NCBI RefSeq assembly: GCF_016595505.1
Contig: NZ_JAENIL010000007.1
Location: 1 to 64,000, forward strand
Source: Pelagicoccus mobilis
GTDB lineage: Bacteria; Verrucomicrobiota; Verrucomicrobiia; Opitutales; Opitutaceae
Direction: 5' to 3'
DNA: 64,000 nucleotides
The notes under the pieces are model-generated. The model worked only from the letters and a program-made list of their open reading frames with translations, was not told the origin of the DNA and did not search any database. Made by a program: the position numbers and the translations under genes. Positions 1 to 8,504 of the stretch are shown here, in pieces (the stretch's first letter is position 1; every line of letters begins with the position of its first letter).

Positions 1-17
1 TAAAGCACCGCGCTACC
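1..17. repeat. Right arm of a REP element cut by the window edge
   Basis: The first 17 bases (ending in CTACC, i.e. an inverted GTAG head) match the right arm of the repeat pairs at 20750-20824 and 22540-22615. The left half lies outside the window. Confidence 0.7.
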
Positions 18-145
18 TTACATACACGACACCACCCTAGCAGTTCATTCCGTGCACTCAGCGCATTCCGCGGTGCCCCGTCCACTCTAACTCGTAACAA
101 CATTTTCCTCGCTCTGTCGCCACGATCGCATGTTCTTCCTGTGCC

Positions 146-976
146 ATGAGCAGTAACGAGCGGTCCCCCTTTCATCCAATCAAGGCAGTCGCCATCGATC
201 TCGACGGAACCCTCCTCTCGCCTGACTATTCAATCAGCGAGGGAAACCGAGCCGCACTGGAGGAACTTCACGAGGCAGGAGTCGAAATCATCCTGGCCTC
301 TGGGCGACACTACGTGAGCATGCTCCCCTACGCCCGCTCTCTCCCTCAGGTTCGCTACATGGTTTCAGCACAGGGAGCCTACGCATCAGACGTAGATGAC
401 ACGCAAACCATCCACGAGACCCATATGCCCACGGAGGACGCGGCTAAGGCTATCGACTTCGGTCTCGAACACGGACTCTCCATCGTCGTCTACACTGCTA
501 GCGGCATCCATACTCTCAGCACCGGCAAGTGGATCGACTACTACAACGATCTAGCGGGCCTCGAATCGACCCGATCCACAAAAGAGGAAGTCCTTTCCCA
601 ACCTGTTTTCAAAGTCTCCTACTTCGAATCAGTTGAACGTCTCGACGAGATCCAGGAGCATCCGTTCCTCAAAAACAGCCATCTCTACACCGTCCGTAGC
701 CTGCCGAATATCTTCGAGCAAGCGGACCCGACCACCAGCAAGGCCTCCGGCCTTGCCCCGCTCATGGCCAAGCTAGGCATCAAGCCAGAGGAGCTGGCCA
801 CCTTCGGCGACGCCAACAACGACATTCCGATGTTCGAGTACTCCGGCTTCTCAACAGCTATGGATCGCGCGAATCCAAACGTCAAAGCCGCTGCCACCCT
901 TTCATCCCCCGATGGCCCTCCAGAAACCTCCTTCGCCCGCGCCATCGAAGCGATGAAGGCCCACTTCTCTAGTTAA
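146..976 (+). CDS. Cof-type HAD-superfamily phosphatase
   Basis: A 276-residue cytosolic hydrolase of the HAD superfamily, Cof/YbiV-like class IIB. The catalytic DxDGT loop is visible at residues 18-22 (nucleophile D18, acid/base D20), and the C-terminal Mg-binding motif GDANND is present near residue 227. The cap between them has the size expected for Cof proteins. Family members dephosphorylate sugar phosphates, nucleotides or flavin precursors; the substrate cannot be read from sequence. It starts with ATG. Its TAA stop is followed two bases later by the GTAG head of a REP repeat. It stands alone before the trk pair. Confidence 0.85.
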   Translation: MSSNERSPFHPIKAVAIDLDGTLLSPDYSISEGNRAALEELHEAGVEIILASGRHYVSMLPYARSLPQVRYMVSAQGAYASDVDDTQTIHETHMPTEDAAKAIDFGLEHGLSIVVYTASGIHTLSTGKWIDYYNDLAGLESTRSTKEEVLSQPVFKVSYFESVERLDEIQEHPFLKNSHLYTVRSLPNIFEQADPTTSKASGLAPLMAKLGIKPEELATFGDANNDIPMFEYSGFSTAMDRANPNVKAAATLSSPDGPPETSFARAIEAMKAHFSS

Positions 977-978
977 AG

Positions 979-1004
979 GTAGCAGCAGTTGTCCCCAACG
1001 GCCA
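979..1004 (+). repeat. REP element, GTTG-TCCC-CAAC subtype
   Basis: A GTAG head is followed by an imperfect stem with a TCCC loop. It is closely similar to the copies at 11417 and 28215 and lies just behind the stop of the phosphatase gene. Confidence 0.7.
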
Positions 1005-1078
1005 CTCTCACGCCTAGCAACTGTCACCCTAAACCTGTTCTTGCCGAGCTCCGCCCGATCCCCTAAACGCTCTCTCCG

Positions 1079-2440
1079 ATGAAAATCGTTATCGTTGGAG
1101 CTGGCGAAGTCGGCACCCATTTGAGCGAAACCCTAAGCGTCGACGACCACGACGTGACGGTGATCGAACGCGACGACACGCTCGCAAACACGCTCTCGGA
1201 AACCGTTGATGTCCGCGTAGTTAAAGGCAATGGAGCCTCTGCGGGCACACTGCTCAAGGCGGGGGCGAGCAAATGCGACTTCTTCCTTGCGATGACCTCG
1301 TCCGACGAAACGAACCTCGTTTCCGCTTCACTCGCCAAAGCTCTCGGAGCGACGAAAACCTTCGCCCGCGCCCACGACGCCACCTACCGGGACAATTCCC
1401 TCATCAACCACCAGCGTCACTTCGGAATCGACCACCTGGTCAACCCGGAAGCCCTTGCCGCGGTCGAACTCGCCAAGCGAATCCGCAACCCCGGACGGGT
1501 CGCTGTCGAGGATTTCGGACGCGGACAAATCGAGGTAAAATCCATCGAAATCCAACCCGGGGCCAAAGTCTGCAACACTCCGCTCAAAGACCTTCGCCTC
1601 CCCGGAAACATCCGCATCGGCCTCATCCAGCGGGGAGAGGAGAACATTGTCGCCAACGCCAACACAACCCTCTCAGTCGGAGATCAGGTAACAGTTTTCG
1701 GTCATCCAGACTCCCTTTTCGAAACCAAGGCCCTTTTCGACCCCAAGTCGAAAGGCTCTGCCAAGATCACAGTTACGATCCTGAGCGGATCCGAAATCGC
1801 AATCTCTCTCGCTCGCCTACTTTCAAATCCGCGTTTCAAGATCCGTATCATCGAAAAGGACCTCAAACTCTGCCACACCTTGGCAGAACGCCTTCCGAGC
1901 GTGACCATGATTCACGGCGACGGCACTTCCCTCCGCGTTCTCGAGGAAGAGGAAGTGGGTCACTCCGACTTCTTCGTCGCCTGCCGCAAGGATGACGAGG
2001 ACAACATCATGACTTGTCTCCAGGCTTTCAAGCTGGGAGCCAAGCACAGCATGCTTGCCATCAATCGAGCCGACTACATCGAGATTCTGGAGAAACTAAA
2101 CGACAACCTCGGAATCGAACTCGCCGTTTCTCCACGTGTCGCCGCTACGAATGAAGTGCTTCGCTACATCGGCAAAAAACCATTTATCGAACTAGAAGAT
2201 CACGAGCACCAAGAGCTCGACAACAACTACATCATCGAGCTCGATATCGCCGAAAAATCCGCTGTAGTAAACAAGCGGATACGCGATATCGAATGGCCAG
2301 ACGAGTGTGTACTCGTAGGTCACGAGCACAATTACATGCCCAAGACGCCGACAGGCGACGACGTCTTGCAAGCCGGAGATTCGATCATCGCTATCATTTG
2401 CAAAAATCGGATCAAAGAGCTGCTAAAGCTCACGAAGTAG
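1079..2440 (+). CDS. trkA: Trk system potassium uptake regulatory protein TrkA
   Basis: This 453-residue peripheral membrane protein has the size of two-repeat TrkA, with two RCK_N/RCK_C units. The first Rossmann motif (GAGEVG, residues 7-12) is intact for NAD(H)/ATP binding. The second RCK unit starts near residue 225 (KITVTILSGSEIAISLA) and lacks a clean GxGxxG, which is common in repeat 2. TrkA gates the TrkH channel encoded 22 bp downstream, so the two form an operon for K+ uptake. ATG start. Confidence 0.93.
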   Translation: MKIVIVGAGEVGTHLSETLSVDDHDVTVIERDDTLANTLSETVDVRVVKGNGASAGTLLKAGASKCDFFLAMTSSDETNLVSASLAKALGATKTFARAHDATYRDNSLINHQRHFGIDHLVNPEALAAVELAKRIRNPGRVAVEDFGRGQIEVKSIEIQPGAKVCNTPLKDLRLPGNIRIGLIQRGEENIVANANTTLSVGDQVTVFGHPDSLFETKALFDPKSKGSAKITVTILSGSEIAISLARLLSNPRFKIRIIEKDLKLCHTLAERLPSVTMIHGDGTSLRVLEEEEVGHSDFFVACRKDDEDNIMTCLQAFKLGAKHSMLAINRADYIEILEKLNDNLGIELAVSPRVAATNEVLRYIGKKPFIELEDHEHQELDNNYIIELDIAEKSAVVNKRIRDIEWPDECVLVGHEHNYMPKTPTGDDVLQAGDSIIAIICKNRIKELLKLTK

Positions 2441-2462
2441 CGATCGGAACGACCCCTTCACA

Positions 2463-3938
2463 ATGAACTTCCCACTCGTATCCAAACTGATCGGCATCGT
2501 GATGCTCATTCTCACGATCGCATTTATGATCTGTCTTGGCGTCGCGTACGGGCTCGATTCAGAGGAAGTCGTCGGCACCACAACTCTCGCCTACTATACC
2601 ACCATCGGTGTATCCATCTTCGGAGCGATACTCTTCTTTTGGATAGGTCGAACTCACTCCAAGAAGTTCTTTCGCAAGGAAGCCCTTTGCACAATTGGAC
2701 TCGCTTGGATTCTCGCGAGTCTGATCGGCTCCATGCCTTATGTAATGATTCTCGAATACGCGACCTTAGCAGATGCGATATTCGAGAGTACATCAGGGCT
2801 CACCACAACAGGTGCTTCCGTTTTCACAAACCTTGAGACATTCCCACCAAGCCTCATGTTCTGGCGCTGTTTGAGCCAATGGATCGGCGGGATGGGAGTC
2901 GTTGTATTCTTCGTGGCAGTATTGGGCTTCATTGGAGTCGGAGCAAAAATGCTCTACGCGAACGAAGCTTCCGGCACCGTTTCCGAGTTCGAGGAAAGCC
3001 GTATCCAATCTACGGTGGCGCGACTTGTATGGGTGTACCTTGGATTATCCATCGCGTGCTGCCTGTCCTACTGGGGTGCAGGCATGAACTGGTTCGACGC
3101 GATCAACCACACCTTCACCACGGTTTCCACCGCAGGATTCAGTACCCGTACCGACAGTTTTGCCGCATTCGAAAATCCCACCATCGAGTGGATCGCCATC
3201 ATCTTCATGATGCTTGCCGGACTGAACTTCCTGCTACTTCTCCGCCTCGTCATGGGCAAAGTGCGCTTCGCAAAGCGGAATACCGAGTTTGTAGCCTACA
3301 TCATCATCATGGTCGTTTCCTCCGTGATGGTTAGCCTCTATCTCATGCTCGATGGTACTGCCTGGGATGCTGAACACGCCTTCCGTTCCGGCACCTTCCA
3401 GGTGGTCTCGATCATGACCACCACCGGGTTCTCGACAGAAGACTTCGCCGTCTGGAGCGCCTTGCCTCAAATGATGCTGCTCCTCCTGATGGTGATCGGA
3501 GGCTGCTCTGGGTCAACCGCTGGTGGCATTAAAATCTCGCGGCTGGTGATCGCAGTCCGCCTCACCTTCGTGAGCGTCGAGCGCTCGTTTCGTACCCGCG
3601 TCGTTCGCCAAATCCGACTCAACGGAAACACGCTTAGCCAACAAGCGGTCAACGAAGTGACCGCCTATCTCGTGCTCATCGGAAGCGTCATTTGCGGGTC
3701 AATCATCTTGGTCTCCATTTTCGAAACCACCCACGAGGTAGACACCTGCCTCTCTGTCGTCTACGCGACACTCTTCAACGTCGGCCCTGGCATCGCCGAA
3801 GTAGGCCCATCCGAAAACTTCGGTTTCCTACACTCGCATACGAAACTCTTTTTGTCCCTGCTGATGGTTATGGGCCGCCTCGAGCTGTACGCCATCCTCG
3901 CCCTCTTCGCCCCTTCCCTCTGGAAGCGGTTCTCGTAA
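2463..3938 (+). CDS. trkH: Trk potassium uptake channel subunit TrkH/TrkG
   Basis: A 491-residue polytopic inner-membrane protein of the SKT superfamily. Four pore-loop signatures can be traced: TSGLTTTGASVF near residue 110, TTVSTAGFSTR near 222, ISIMTTTGFSTEDF near 320, and a degenerate NVGPGIAEVGPS near 440. Glycine-rich selectivity filters of this type conduct K+. It is paired with trkA 22 bp upstream, which is the usual operon. The TAA stop is followed by AG and then a GTAG-headed REP. Confidence 0.93.
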   Translation: MNFPLVSKLIGIVMLILTIAFMICLGVAYGLDSEEVVGTTTLAYYTTIGVSIFGAILFFWIGRTHSKKFFRKEALCTIGLAWILASLIGSMPYVMILEYATLADAIFESTSGLTTTGASVFTNLETFPPSLMFWRCLSQWIGGMGVVVFFVAVLGFIGVGAKMLYANEASGTVSEFEESRIQSTVARLVWVYLGLSIACCLSYWGAGMNWFDAINHTFTTVSTAGFSTRTDSFAAFENPTIEWIAIIFMMLAGLNFLLLLRLVMGKVRFAKRNTEFVAYIIIMVVSSVMVSLYLMLDGTAWDAEHAFRSGTFQVVSIMTTTGFSTEDFAVWSALPQMMLLLLMVIGGCSGSTAGGIKISRLVIAVRLTFVSVERSFRTRVVRQIRLNGNTLSQQAVNEVTAYLVLIGSVICGSIILVSIFETTHEVDTCLSVVYATLFNVGPGIAEVGPSENFGFLHSHTKLFLSLLMVMGRLELYAILALFAPSLWKRFS

Positions 3939-3940
3939 AG

Positions 3941-3966
3941 GTAGGGTCCGACCGCCGGGCGGACCG
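3941..3966 (+). repeat. REP element, GGTCCG/CGGACC stem
   Basis: GTAG head at 3941-3944, stem GGTCCG 3945-3950 with CGGACC 3960-3965. The same architecture with a GGCTCG/CGAGCC stem occurs at 14538 and 54211. Confidence 0.75.
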
Positions 3967-3983
3967 AGCCAACCCCAACTCAA

Positions 3984-4760
3984 ATGTCCGACAGCACAAA
4001 GCGATTCTCCGACCGAGTCGAAAGCTACATCAAATACCGCCCCAGCTACCCCTCCGACACTCTCGACTCCCTAGAAAAGATCACGTGTAATGGTAAACCC
4101 ATTACGATTGCCGACATCGGTTCTGGGACCGGCATATCGACCCAACTATTGCTGGAGCGAGGGCACACCGTCTTCGGTGTGGAACCCAACACCCCGATGA
4201 GAGAAGCAGCTGAGCAACAGCTCTCTCGCTATCCGAACTTCCGCAGCGTGAACGGCCGCTCGGACGCGACCCAATTACCTGACAGTTCAGTTGATCTCAT
4301 AGTAGCCGCTCAGTCATTTCACTGGTTCGAGCTCGAGCCGACGAAAATGGAGTTTGTCCGCATCCTGAAGCCGGGCGGCCAACTCGCCTTGATTTGGAAT
4401 GAACGCCTCACCGATTCATCTCCATTTCTCCGAGAGTACGAAGCACTACTCCAAACTCGAGCCACCGATTATCAAACGGTGAATCACTCCAATATCACCG
4501 ACGAGGACATCGAGAGCTTTTTCCAACCAAACCCTATCGAAATAGTCCGTTTCCCTAACCAGCAGCTCTTCGACTACGAGGGCCTAAGCGGCCGCTGCCA
4601 ATCCAGCTCCTACGTTCCAGCGGAGGGCACTGCTGGTCACGACAGTTTCTTCGAAGGATTACGCGAAATCTTCGACCGCAACGCCGAAAACGGATCCGTC
4701 AGCTTCGAATATCAGACCACCCTCTACATCGGACACCTCGAGCATTTCTCTTATGAATAG
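3984..4760 (+). CDS. Class I SAM-dependent methyltransferase
   Basis: 258 residues with a methyltransf_11-type Rossmann fold. Motif I is IADIGSGTGIST (about residues 40-51), the acidic end of strand 2 is GVEPN, and motif IV is LIVAAQSFHWFE, followed by RILKPGGQLALIWNER. The early residues RFSDRVESYIKYRPSYP are characteristic of a widespread UbiE-like group of unknown substrate. It sits 45 bp after trkH, possibly read from the same transcript across a REP. Substrate unknown. Confidence 0.85.
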   Translation: MSDSTKRFSDRVESYIKYRPSYPSDTLDSLEKITCNGKPITIADIGSGTGISTQLLLERGHTVFGVEPNTPMREAAEQQLSRYPNFRSVNGRSDATQLPDSSVDLIVAAQSFHWFELEPTKMEFVRILKPGGQLALIWNERLTDSSPFLREYEALLQTRATDYQTVNHSNITDEDIESFFQPNPIEIVRFPNQQLFDYEGLSGRCQSSSYVPAEGTAGHDSFFEGLREIFDRNAENGSVSFEYQTTLYIGHLEHFSYE

Positions 4761-4767
4761 GCGCGGG

Positions 4768-4831
4768 GTAGGGCTGACTGGCCCAGTCAGCCGCGATGCA
4801 GGATCAAGGCTCTACGGCGAGGCCGCCCTAC
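4768..4831. repeat. Paired REP (BIME-like) with GCAGGATCAAG linker
   Basis: Left unit: GTAG head (4768-4771) and a perfect 9-bp stem GGCTGACTG/CAGTCAGCC around GCC. Right unit is inverted and ends in CTAC (4828-4831). The two are joined by GATGCAGGATCAAG, a linker seen at several other repeat loci. Confidence 0.8.
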
Positions 4832-4961
4832 CTTCCGATCTTAGGATGAATACGCCTATTCAAAAGAAGAACGACGCTAGGCCTGGGAATTAGCGCCTCT
4901 CGAGCAGATCCCCCCAAAAAGGTGGTTCGGCCGCTCCGCGGGCGAACGAGGACTCGGGCAC

Positions 4962-4993
4962 AAAAAAACGCGACTCCCTCGGGAGACGCGTTT
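4962..4993 (-). terminator. Rho-independent terminator of the ferredoxin gene
   Basis: Read on the minus strand, a strong hairpin (arms AAACGCG..CTCCC and GGGAG..CGCGTTT) is followed by a run of seven T. It lies 32 bp downstream of the minus-strand ferredoxin stop. Confidence 0.85.
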
Positions 4994-5024
4994 CGAAAAT
5001 CGATGTTGCTTGAAGCGGAACGGA

Positions 5025-5261
5025 CTATTCTTCGCCATCGTCGCCGATCGCTTCGACCGGGCAGCCTTCGAGAGCTTCCATGCAAAGGTCGATACCTGCT
5101 TGGTCTTCTGGCTGCTTGAACACGAACGAGTAAGCTTCGTCGTCGTTGCGAGTGAAGAAATCTGGGGCTGTTTCACGGCAAAGGTCACAGTCGATGCACT
5201 GCTCGTCTACGTAAAACTTTCCGGCTGCGTTGTCTGACCACTTTTCGGATTTGTCTGCCAT
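5025..5261 (-). CDS. Small [4Fe-4S] ferredoxin
   Basis: A 78-residue acidic electron carrier. Cysteines C22, C25 and C28 (CIDCDLC) plus C67 followed by Pro (EGCPVE) provide the four ligands of one [4Fe-4S] cluster. C60 is the extra cysteine often seen in monocluster ferredoxins of the Thermotoga/Fer4_13-15 type. The protein is monocistronic: it has its own terminator downstream and REP-containing sequence on the far side. The redox partner is not evident from context. Confidence 0.85.
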   Translation of the reverse strand: MADKSEKWSDNAAGKFYVDEQCIDCDLCRETAPDFFTRNDDEAYSFVFKQPEDQAGIDLCMEALEGCPVEAIGDDGEE

Positions 5262-5309
5262 AATTGCGTATAAATCGAAATCTGCCCCCCTCTGTCAAGA
5301 GGCGAACGC

Positions 5310-6602
5310 CTAGCGATCAAGCCAGCTCATCACCCCCTCAACCGTGCGGGCAACCGCCCCACGACTGGCTGAGTGCCAAGCACGACCTCCCTCACCCATC
5401 CTCGAACGCGCTTCGGAATCCTGACTCAATTCCAACAAAGCCTCAACAGCCTCCTCCTCCGTGGAGACCTCTCGAGCCGCGCCGTGTTGAATCAAACCTT
5501 CCCGAATACTGCGGAAATTCGACATTCCCGTACCAAAAACCATCGCCTTGCCGAGAACTCCGCATTCGACCGGGGTCTGGCCCTCGGTGTGCGGCGCGAG
5601 CGACTTCCCGACAAAGGCCAAGTCCGCGAGCTGCGTCAACGCCCTCAGCTCTCCATGCGTATCCGCAATCAGGATATCGATCTCACGCTCCGGAGCTCCA
5701 CGACTCTTGAAATGCCAACGTAAATCCTCTGCTGCCACCTTCAGCATCGCCTCGATCTCATGACGACGTTCCGCGTGCCGCGGCACGATAAGCAGCTTCG
5801 CCGATGCATCCTTCTCACGGATAGCGCGATAGGCCTTGATCAACATCTCCTCCTCACCCGGCCAAGTTGAAGATCCAAGCAAAACAAAACCATCGCCCAG
5901 CTCCAATTCTCCACGCATCGTAGATCGTGTCGCGACATCAAGGATCGGCTCGATCATCACATCCACCTTGATATTCCCCGTCGTCTTCACTCTTTCCGCA
6001 GCCGCCCCTAGGGCGATAAAACGCTCTCGATCCATCTCAGAGCAGGCATAAACGCAGGTAGTATCCACGAGCATACTACGAAAGACTCCCTTGATTTTGC
6101 TGGCCCTACGCAAAGAGCGATCAGACAGACGCCCATTCACCAAAACAAACGGCGTTCCATGATTCCGAGCTTGCCGTATATGCTCAGGCCAGAGCTCAGT
6201 CTCAGCGCAAATGGCAACATCAGGGGAAATCTGATCCCACACGCACTTACTGAAAAAATAGAAATCGACCGGAAAGTAGGAAATTCCAACCGCTAAGTCA
6301 GCATACTTTTCCTTAGCCAGAGCATACCCTGTGCTCGTTGTGACCGTAAGATAAATCTCGATACTCTCCTCTTCCGAGAGAGCTTTCAACAATGGCTCGA
6401 TCGCAAGCATTTCGCCTAGACTCACCGCCTGTATCCAGATTCTTCGCACTCCCTTTTTCTTTTCAGGCACGTTCATGCCTTTTCCGAAACGAGTTCCAAA
6501 ACGTTCTCGGTAACCACCTCGCTTGCGCATGTGCAGCACATAGCTCGGCAGCGTCAGCAACCACAGCGGTAAAAAGAGGACTCTATAGATCCAGATAAAC
6601 AC
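5310..6602 (-). CDS. waaA: 3-deoxy-D-manno-octulosonic acid (Kdo) transferase
   Basis: This 430-residue inner-membrane-anchored GT30 glycosyltransferase adds Kdo to lipid IVA in LPS inner-core synthesis. It has an N-terminal membrane anchor (residues 1-24), RIWIQAVSLGEMLAIEPLL (the conserved SxGE region), WPEHIRQARNHGTPFVLVNGRLSDRSL, GSTWPGEEEMLI, and a C-terminal GT-B donor site (EGQTPVECGVLGKAMVFG). Length is typical. The start read here is GTG at 6602; no closer ATG fits the anchor. It implies an LPS-bearing outer membrane. Confidence 0.93.
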   Translation of the reverse strand: MFIWIYRVLFLPLWLLTLPSYVLHMRKRGGYRERFGTRFGKGMNVPEKKKGVRRIWIQAVSLGEMLAIEPLLKALSEEESIEIYLTVTTSTGYALAKEKYADLAVGISYFPVDFYFFSKCVWDQISPDVAICAETELWPEHIRQARNHGTPFVLVNGRLSDRSLRRASKIKGVFRSMLVDTTCVYACSEMDRERFIALGAAAERVKTTGNIKVDVMIEPILDVATRSTMRGELELGDGFVLLGSSTWPGEEEMLIKAYRAIREKDASAKLLIVPRHAERRHEIEAMLKVAAEDLRWHFKSRGAPEREIDILIADTHGELRALTQLADLAFVGKSLAPHTEGQTPVECGVLGKAMVFGTGMSNFRSIREGLIQHGAAREVSTEEEAVEALLELSQDSEARSRMGEGGRAWHSASRGAVARTVEGVMSWLDR

Positions 6603-6656
6603 CCGCCTTCAAAACCAACTCTTTTCCCCCAAAGCAAGCCTGCTCCATGCGCAAAG

Positions 6657-6763
6657 GTAGGGTCCGCCCGCTGGCCGCGCGCCGCCGTAGCCTCTGGCGA
6701 AGGAGTGGCGGACCGCATTGCAGGATCAAGCCCCCTGCGTCTCGCCGGGCCGTCGAGCCCTAC
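6657..6763. repeat. Paired REP (BIME-like) with GCAGGATCAAG linker
   Basis: GTAG head at 6657-6660, first stem GGTCCGCC/GGCGGACC with a long interior, linker CATTGCAGGATCAAG at 6715-6730, then an inverted unit ending in CTAC (6760-6763). It lies between divergent waaA and the HIT gene. Confidence 0.75.
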
Positions 6764-6850
6764 CTTGTACAACCCCACCGTCGGCTCTCCTTTCCCCTTA
6801 CCCCCTCATTGACAAGCCGTTGGCCCGACCTATGCTCCGCCTTTCAAAAT

Positions 6851-7342
6851 ATGGATCACCTTCACGCATACTGGAGAATGGAGTACGTGAAGCAGGAAAA
6901 AACGCCTGCTGAACGGCACCCCTTTGTCGATTTGCCGAAAATGGACGACGACCGGGCTACCCTGGTTCTTTCTCGCGAGCAGCATAGCTTCATCTTGATG
7001 AACCGCTACCCCTACAACGCGGGCCACCTCCTCATTCTCCCCTATCGAGAAGTTCCTGACCTTGAAGACCTTAGCGACGAGGAACTGCTTTGCTTCACTA
7101 AAACGACCCTAAAAGCCAAACAACTCCTCGCCAAAGCATTGAATCCCAACGGCTTCAACATCGGCATCAATCTTGGCGAAGCCGCTGGAGCGGGCGTTCC
7201 CAAACACCTGCACCAGCACGTAGTACCTCGCTGGAGCGGAGATACCAACTTCATGCCTGTTCTCGGTTCCACCCGCGTCCTCCCCCAGTCCCTCGAAGCC
7301 ATGTGGGACCACCTGAAGGAAGTGTTAAGGAGTGAATGGTAG
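6851..7342 (+). CDS. HIT-family nucleotide hydrolase/phosphorylase
   Basis: 163 residues counted from the ATG at 6851. An upstream in-frame ATG at 6647 would drag REP sequence into the protein and is rejected. The histidine triad HLHQHVVPRW and the GFNIGINLGEAAGAGV strand are diagnostic of the Ap4A-phosphorylase/FHIT branch, which cleaves dinucleoside polyphosphates or AMP conjugates. The N-terminal MDHLHAYWRMEYVK is also typical of bacterial Ap4A-phosphorylase-like HIT proteins. It precedes phoH by 76 bp. Confidence 0.88.
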   Translation: MDHLHAYWRMEYVKQEKTPAERHPFVDLPKMDDDRATLVLSREQHSFILMNRYPYNAGHLLILPYREVPDLEDLSDEELLCFTKTTLKAKQLLAKALNPNGFNIGINLGEAAGAGVPKHLHQHVVPRWSGDTNFMPVLGSTRVLPQSLEAMWDHLKEVLRSEW

Positions 7343-7418
7343 ATGGTGATTTAGCTTCGCCACACGTACCTGATCAAAAACTCACAACTTCACACTCGCT
7401 ACTCCAAACTCTTACCCA

Positions 7419-8381
7419 ATGCCCTCCCGTAAGATCCATTTCCAGAGCCCTCGCCAACTCAGCGAGCTCTACTGCAGCCACGAGGAAAACCTCGAACTGC
7501 TCGAAAAAACCTTTTCCGCAAAAGTCGTCGCCCGAGACAACTGGGTTCAAATCGACGCTGACGAAGAAGAGATCATCGATTCTGTCGCCGACGTGTTTTC
7601 TCTCCTTCAAGAGGGCCGCGAACAAGGCCTCGCCATCAAAGACGGAGACTTCCAAAAGACAGTCGAAGGCGTCGCAGCTGGGCAAAAAGAAGAGCTCGCG
7701 TCCCTCTTCGAACGGGGATCCGTCATAAAGACGAAGCGTAAAAGCATTGTTCCCAAGACCTTAGGTCAAAAACGCTACCTTCGCTCGATATTCGACCACG
7801 ACATCGTCTTCGGCATCGGCCCTGCCGGAACAGGCAAGACCTACCTCGCCATGGCCGCGGCCGTCTCCCTTCTACTGGAAGGCAAAGTCGAACGCATCAT
7901 CCTCAGCCGTCCCGCCGTCGAAGCTGGCGAAACCCTCGGATTCCTTCCAGGCGACCTGCAGGAGAAGATTCTGCCCTACCTTCGCCCCCTCTACGACGCC
8001 CTCGGAGACATGCTCAGCCCCTCCGACGTAGAAAAGCTCACCGAACGCGGAGTCATAGAGATTGCCCCCCTCGCCTACATGCGTGGCCGCACCTTAAGTA
8101 ATTCCTTTGTCATCCTTGACGAAGCCCAAAATACTACCTCAGAACAAATGATGATGTTCCTCACCCGACTAGGGGAAGGAAGCCGCATGGTCATCACCGG
8201 CGACCTCACTCAAGTCGATATCCCCAAGTCCCGCTCCTCCGGTCTCCTCGAAGTCAAAAACATCCTTAAGAACCTGAAAGGCATAAACTTCCACTTCTTC
8301 GAAGACACCGACGTGGTACGCCACCACCTGGTGCAAAAAATCATCCAAGCCTACGACCGCTACCGCGACACCCATCATTGA
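7419..8381 (+). CDS. phoH: PhoH-family ATPase
   Basis: 320-residue PhoH-like protein (PhoL/YbeZ branch). It has an N-terminal KH-like region (residues 1-90) and a P-loop core with Walker A GPAGTGKT at residues 134-141 and Walker B FVILDEAQNTT. In many bacteria it is encoded next to ybeY and a 7TM-HD protein and is thought to assist YbeY in ribosomal RNA maturation or quality control. That order is kept here (phoH, HD, ybeY). Confidence 0.93.
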   Translation: MPSRKIHFQSPRQLSELYCSHEENLELLEKTFSAKVVARDNWVQIDADEEEIIDSVADVFSLLQEGREQGLAIKDGDFQKTVEGVAAGQKEELASLFERGSVIKTKRKSIVPKTLGQKRYLRSIFDHDIVFGIGPAGTGKTYLAMAAAVSLLLEGKVERIILSRPAVEAGETLGFLPGDLQEKILPYLRPLYDALGDMLSPSDVEKLTERGVIEIAPLAYMRGRTLSNSFVILDEAQNTTSEQMMMFLTRLGEGSRMVITGDLTQVDIPKSRSSGLLEVKNILKNLKGINFHFFEDTDVVRHHLVQKIIQAYDRYRDTHH

Positions 8382-8504
8382 CCTCCAAAAAAGAGGCTTG
8401 CAGCCGATACGATTACGGACAGTTCAGCCAACCTTCACTAAACAAAGCGCAAGAAACACGTGTCCTAAATTGAATCATTTGATCCACAGAGAGTCTCTCC
8501 TGAT

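Noticed and set aside
1273-1995. 240-codon frame inside trkA
   Set aside because: Same-strand out-of-frame shadow of trkA with Arg/Pro-rich composition.
6647-6850. N-terminal extension of the HIT protein from ATG 6647
   Set aside because: The added 68 residues are encoded by a REP pair; the family starts at the ATG at 6851.
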